Of a stretch of 64,000 bases of DNA, positions 58,740 to 64,000 are shown piece by piece; within the stretch, counting starts at the first letter, position 1, and every line of letters begins with the position of its first letter. The stretch comes from Sycon ciliatum. Lineage: Eukaryota > Porifera > Calcarea > Leucosolenida > Sycettidae. A program made the translations under genes and the position numbers. The DNA is taken from assembly GCF_964019385.1 (NCBI RefSeq), contig NC_088647.1, forward strand, positions 11,591,227-11,655,226, written 5' to 3'. The notes beneath the pieces are model-generated. The model was not told the DNA's origin. It searched no databases and saw nothing but the letters and a program-made list of their open reading frames with translations.

Positions 58740-61700
58740 AGATAGGTTATTTTCAGCTTTCAGCAGCCCGGGCTAGTTGTTTAGAGAAATGTGGCTTTTT
58801 TCTTTGTGCACCTCCCTATGTCCAGCTATAAAACAGGATCAGGATGGTCATTATTTATGTTCTGAGCTTCAAACGGGAAGAAAGGTGAGAAATTGTCAAA
58901 TTTTTTGACGACCTGTCAATTTTAATGCACGTCTTTATAACATGACCCAGCTGTAATGTCAGTGGTCATATTGATGTCATTTTTTGTTTGCTTGTAGTTA
59001 GCTGATACCCACATTCAATGACCCAGAAACTTTGGAACTGCTGTGAATACTTTAGCTGCAAAGGGAAGATTCACGGCGACAAGCCGCAAACTTGGACATA
59101 GGTTATTTTCAGCTTTCAGCAGCCCTGGCGGAGTTGTTTAGAGAAATGTGGCTTTTTTCTTGCTGTACCTCCCTATGTGCAGCTATTAAACAGGATCATG
59201 ATGGTCATTATTCAGAAGCTGAGCTTGAAACGGGAAGAAAGGTGAGAAATTGTCAAATTTTGACCATATTTCACCACCTGTCAATTTTAATGCACCTCTC
59301 TATAACATGACCCAGCTGTAATGTGAGGGGTCGTATTGATTTAATTTTTTGCTTGCTTCTAGACCGCTGGCACCCACATTCAATGACTTGGAAACTTTGG
59401 CACTGCTGTGAATACTTTATTCGCAAAGGAAAGATTCACGGCGACAAGCCGCAAACTTGAATGTAGGTTATTTTCAGCTTTCAGCAGCCCTGGGCGAGTT
59501 GTTTAGAGAAATGTGGCTTTTTTTCTTGGTGCACCTCCCTATGTCCAGCTATAAAATAGGATCAGGATGGTCATTATTCAAGTGCTGAGCTTCAAACAGG
59601 AAGAAAGGTGAGAAATTGTCAAAATTTGACCATATTTGACCACCTGTCAATTTTAATGCATCTCTCAATAACATGACCCAGCTGTAATGTGAGTGGTCGT
59701 ATTATTTTCATTTTTTGCTTGCTTGTAGCTCGCTGGCACCCACATTCAATGATCTAGAAATTTTGGCACTGTTGTGAATACTTTATTCGCAAAGTGAAGA
59801 TTCACGGCGACAAGCCCCAAACTTGGAGATAGGTTCTTTTCAGCTTTCAGCAGCCCGGGGCGAGTTGTTTAGAGAAATGTGGCTTTTTTCTTGGTGCACC
59901 TCCCTATGTCCAGCTATAAAACAGGATCAGGATGGTCATTATTCAAGTTCTTAGCTTGAACCGGGAAGAAAGGTGAGAGATTGTCAAAATTTGACCATAT
60001 TTGACCACCTGTCAATTTTAATGCATCTCTCAATAACATGACCCAGCTGTAATGTGAGTGGTCGTATTGATTTTATTTTTTGTTTGCTGTTAGGCCGCTG
60101 GCATCCACATTCAATGGTCTAGAAATTTTGGCACTGCTGTGAATACTTTAGTCGCAAAGTGAAGATTCACGGCGACAAGCCCCAAACTTGGAGATAGGTT
60201 ATTTTCAGCTTTCAGCAGCCCGGGGCGAGTTGTTTAGAGAAATGTGGCTTTTTTCTTGGTGCAGCTCCCTATGGCCAGCTATAAAACAGGATCAGGATGG
60301 TCAATATTTATGTTCTGAGCTTCAAACGGGAAGAAAGGTGAGAAATTTTCAATATTTGACCATATTTGACCACCTGTCCATTTTAATGCATCTCTCTATA
60401 ACATGACCCAGCTGTAATGTGAGTGGTCGTATTGATTTCATTTTTTGTTTGCTTGTAGGCCGCTGGCACCCACATTCAATGGCTTAGAAATTTTGGCACT
60501 GCTGTGAATACTTTAGTCGCAAAGTGAAGATTCACGGCGACAAGCCCCAAACTTGGAGATAGGTTATTTTCAGCTTTCAGCAGCCCTGGGCGAGTTGTTT
60601 AGAGAAATGTGGCTTTTTTTCTTGGTCCACCTCCCTATGTCCAGCTATAAAACAGGATCAGGATGGTCATTAATTATATTCTGAGCTTGAAACGGGAAGA
60701 AAGGTGAGAAATTGTAAAATCTTGACCATATTTGACCACCTGTCCATTTTAATGCATCTCTCTATAACATGACCCAGCTGTAATGTGAGTGGTCGTATTG
60801 ATTTCATTTTTTGTTTGCTTGTAGGCCGCTGTCACCCACATTCAATGACCTAGAAATTTTGGCACTGCTGTGAATACTTTAGTCGCAAATGGAAGGTTCA
60901 CGGCGACAAGCCCCAAACTTTGAGATAGGTTATTTTCAGCTTTCAGCAGCCCTGGGCGAGTTGTTTAGAGAAATGTGGCTTTTTATCCTGGTGCACCTCC
61001 CTATGTCCAGCTATAAAACAGGATCAGGATGGTCATTATTCAAGTTCTGAGCTTGAAACAAGAAGAAAGGTGAGAAATTGTCAAATTTTGACCATATTTG
61101 ACCACCTGTCCATTTTAATGCATCTCTCTATAACATGACCCAGCTGTAATGTGAGTGGTCGTATTGATTTCATTTTTTGTTTGCTTGTAGGCCTTTGTCA
61201 CCCACATTCGATGGCCTCGAAATTTTGGCATTTCTGTGAATACTTTAGTCGCAAAGTGAAGATTCACGGCGACAAGCCCCAAACTTGGAGATAGGTTATT
61301 TTCAGCTTTCAGCAGCCCGGGCTAGTTGTTTAGAGAAATGTGGCTTTTTTCTTTGTGCACCTCCCTATGTCCAGCTATAAAACAGGATCAGGATGGTCAT
61401 TATTTATGTTCTGAGCTTCAAACGGGAAGAAAGGTGAGAAATTGTCAAATTTTTTGACGACCTGTCAATTTTAATGCACGTCTTTATAACATGACCCAGC
61501 TGTAATGTCAGTGGTCATATTGATGTCATTTTTTGTTTGCTTGTAGTTAGCTGATACCCACATTCAATGACCCAGAAACTTTGGAACTGCTGTGAATACT
61601 TTAGCTGCAAAGGGAAGATTCACGGCGACAAGCCGCAAACTTGGACATAGGTTATTTTCAGCTTTCAGCAGCCCTGGCGGAGTTGTTTAGAGAAATGTGG

Positions 61701-63837
61701 CTTTTTTCTTGCTGTACCTCCCTATGTGCAGCTATTAAACAGGATCATGATGGTCATTATTCAGAAGCTGAGCTTGAAACGGGAAGAAAGGTGAGAAATT
61801 GTCAAATTTTGACCATATTTCACCACCTGTCAATTTTAATGCACCTCTCTATAACATGACCCAGCTGTAATGTGAGGGGTCGTATTGATTTAATTTTTTG
61901 CTTGCTTCTAGACCGCTGGCACCCACATTCAATGACTTGGAAACTTTGGCACTGCTGTGAATACTTTATTCGCAAAGGAAAGATTCACGGCGACAAGCCG
62001 CAAACTTGAATGTAGGTTATTTTCAGCTTTCAGCAGCCCTGGGCGAGTTGTTTAGAGAAATGTGGCTTTTTTTCTTGGTGCACCTCCCTATGTCCAGCTA
62101 TAAAATAGGATCAGGATGGTCATTATTCAAGTGCTGAGCTTCAAACAGGAAGAAAGGTGAGAAATTGTCAAAATTTGACCATATTTGACCACCTGTCAAT
62201 TTTAATGCATCTCTCAATAACATGACCCAGCTGTAATGTGAGTGGTCGTATTATTTTCATTTTTTGCTTGCTTGTAGCTCGCTGGCACCCACATTCAATG
62301 ATCTAGAAATTTTGGCACTGTTGTGAATACTTTATTCGCAAAGTGAAGATTCACGGCGACAAGCCCCAAACTTGGAGATAGGTTCTTTTCAGCTTTCAGC
62401 AGCCCGGGGCGAGTTGTTTAGAGAAATGTGGCTTTTTTCTTGGTGCACCTCCCTATGTCCAGCTATAAAACAGGATCAGGATGGTCATTATTCAAGTTCT
62501 TAGCTTGAACCGGGAAGAAAGGTGAGAGATTGTCAAAATTTGACCATATTTGACCACCTGTCAATTTTAATGCATCTCTCAATAACATGACCCAGCTGTA
62601 ATGTGAGTGGTCGTATTGATTTTATTTTTTGTTTGCTGTTAGGCCGCTGGCATCCACATTCAATGGTCTAGAAATTTTGGCACTGCTGTGAATACTTTAG
62701 TCGCAAAGTGAAGATTCACGGCGACAAGCCCCAAACTTGGAGATAGGTTATTTTCAGCTTTCAGCAGCCCGGGGCGAGTTGTTTAGAGAAATGTGGCTTT
62801 TTTCTTGGTGCAGCTCCCTATGGCCAGCTATAAAACAGGATCAGGATGGTCAATATTTATGTTCTGAGCTTCAAACGGGAAGAAAGGTGAGAAATTTTCA
62901 ATATTTGACCATATTTGACCACCTGTCCATTTTAATGCATCTCTCTATAACATGACCCAGCTGTAATGTGAGTGGTCGTATTGATTTCATTTTTTGTTTG
63001 CTTGTAGGCCGCTGGCACCCACATTCAATGGCTTAGAAATTTTGGCACTGCTGTGAATACTTTAGTCGCAAAGTGAAGATTCACGGCGACAAGCCCCAAA
63101 CTTGGAGATAGGTTATTTTCAGCTTTCAGCAGCCCTGGGCGAGTTGTTTAGAGAAATGTGGCTTTTTTTCTTGGTCCACCTCCCTATGTCCAGCTATAAA
63201 ACAGGATCAGGATGGTCATTAATTATATTCTGAGCTTGAAACGGGAAGAAAGGTGAGAAATTGTAAAATCTTGACCATATTTGACCACCTGTCCATTTTA
63301 ATGCATCTCTCTATAACATGACCCAGCTGTAATGTGAGTGGTCGTATTGATTTCATTTTTTGTTTGCTTGTAGGCCGCTGTCACCCACATTCAATGACCT
63401 AGAAATTTTGGCACTGCTGTGAATACTTTAGTCGCAAATGGAAGGTTCACGGCGACAAGCCCCAAACTTTGAGATAGGTTATTTTCAGCTTTCAGCAGCC
63501 CTGGGCGAGTTGTTTAGAGAAATGTGGCTTTTTATCCTGGTGCACCTCCCTATGTCCAGCTATAAAACAGGATCAGGATGGTCATTATTCAAGTTCTGAG
63601 CTTGAAACAAGAAGAAAGGTGAGAAATTGTCAAATTTTGACCATATTTGACCACCTGTCCATTTTAATGCATCTCTCTATAACATGACCCAGCTGTAATG
63701 TGAGTGGTCGTATTGATTTCATTTTTTGTTTGCTTGTAGGCCTTTGTCACCCACATTCGATGGCCTCGAAATTTTGGCATTTCTGTGAATACTTTAGTCG
63801 CAAAGTGAAGATTCACGGCGACAAGCCCCAAACTTGG
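58740..63837 (+). repeat. Family B 7-monomer higher-order repeat (2549 bp), two full copies
   Basis: Diagnostic variants repeat at exactly 2549 bp: CCCGGGCTAGTTG (58767 and 61316), CTGCAAAGGG (59056 and 61605), and ATGGCCAGC with AATTTTCAATATTTG (about 60270 and 62820). Both copies are almost identical, indicating a recent duplication. Confidence 0.9.
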
Positions 63838-64000
63838 AGATAGGTTCTTTTCAGCTTTCAGCAGCCCGGGGCGAGTTGTTTAGAGAAATGTGGCTTTTTT
63901 CTTGGTGCACCTCCCTATGTCCAGCTATAAAACAGGATCAGGATGGTCATTATTCAAGTTCTGAGCTTGAACCGGGAAGAAAGGTGAGAGATTGTCAAAA
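63838..64000 (+). repeat. Family B, array continues past the window end
   Basis: A further monomer of the AACCGGGAAG type begins. The expected CCCGGGCTAGTTG of a third 7-mer copy is absent (GGGGCGAGTTG instead), so the preceding 7-mer block ends here. Confidence 0.85.

Noticed and set aside
31206..62955. Dozens of repeated 72- and 84-codon reading frames in family B (EIGYFQLSAA.., ..QDQDGQY..)
   Set aside because: They mostly start at TTG, not ATG, end at the fixed TGA of ACATGACCC, and recur once per monomer only because the monomer recurs. Frames do not join across monomers and joining at the splice-like sites meets TGA at once.
27048..64000. CRISPR-like array
   Set aside because: Repeat unit is about 365 bp with no short repeat and unique spacer pattern, and the context is eukaryotic transposons and satellite.

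Overview
The window comes from a eukaryotic, most likely invertebrate metazoan, heterochromatic or centromere-proximal region. No host gene is recognisable. Nearly everything is tandem satellite DNA with a roughly 365-bp period, interrupted by transposable elements: two non-LTR retrotransposons, a tRNA-derived SINE plus antisense SINE-tail fragments, two piggyBac-like elements, three TA-flanked MITEs of two types, and one Tigger/pogo-like element. The element mix points to an animal genome; the species cannot be told from this sequence.

Layout. 1-655: two short-period minisatellites and a 27-bp duplication. 690-26665: satellite family A, about 36 diverged monomers once the insertions are removed, most with one EcoRI site (GAATTC). 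Inserted into family A, in order: a TA-flanked MITE (1697-2672); a piggyBac-like element (4350-5059); a SINE (5487-5838); a 5'-truncated RT element (6127-10729), itself split by a second piggyBac-like element (6670-7682) and a 1.36-kb expansion of a 20-bp repeat (7734-9092); a second MITE (12007-13022); a nearly complete CR1/L2/Jockey-type LINE (13039-17044); and a copy of the second MITE (20310-21325). 26666-26847 holds a 54-bp dimer and abuts a 200-N assembly gap (26848-27047). 27048-64000: satellite family B, about 99 monomers. The first ~5.8 kb is diverged and carries a Tigger-like element (30201-31181). The remainder is strongly homogenised into higher-order repeats with 4-, 5-, 7-, 8- and 9-monomer spacings.

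The main structural observation is that families A and B are homologous. The reverse complement of A aligns to B along the monomer, with the same period and the same order of conserved blocks, so the window holds two diverged branches of one satellite in opposite orientation on either side of the gap. Markers shared by distant monomers show that array A also grew by multi-monomer duplications: 9 monomers around the MITE pair, and 3 monomers around the SINE-tail insertions. The LINE inserted after the MITE duplication.

The only long convincing coding sequences are LINE ORF1 (13128-14060) and ORF2 (14061/14196-16829), plus the decayed RT (9093-10472). The many 60-85 aa reading frames in the satellites are by-products of monomer sequence. 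All conclusions are by-eye; no alignment or database search was run.
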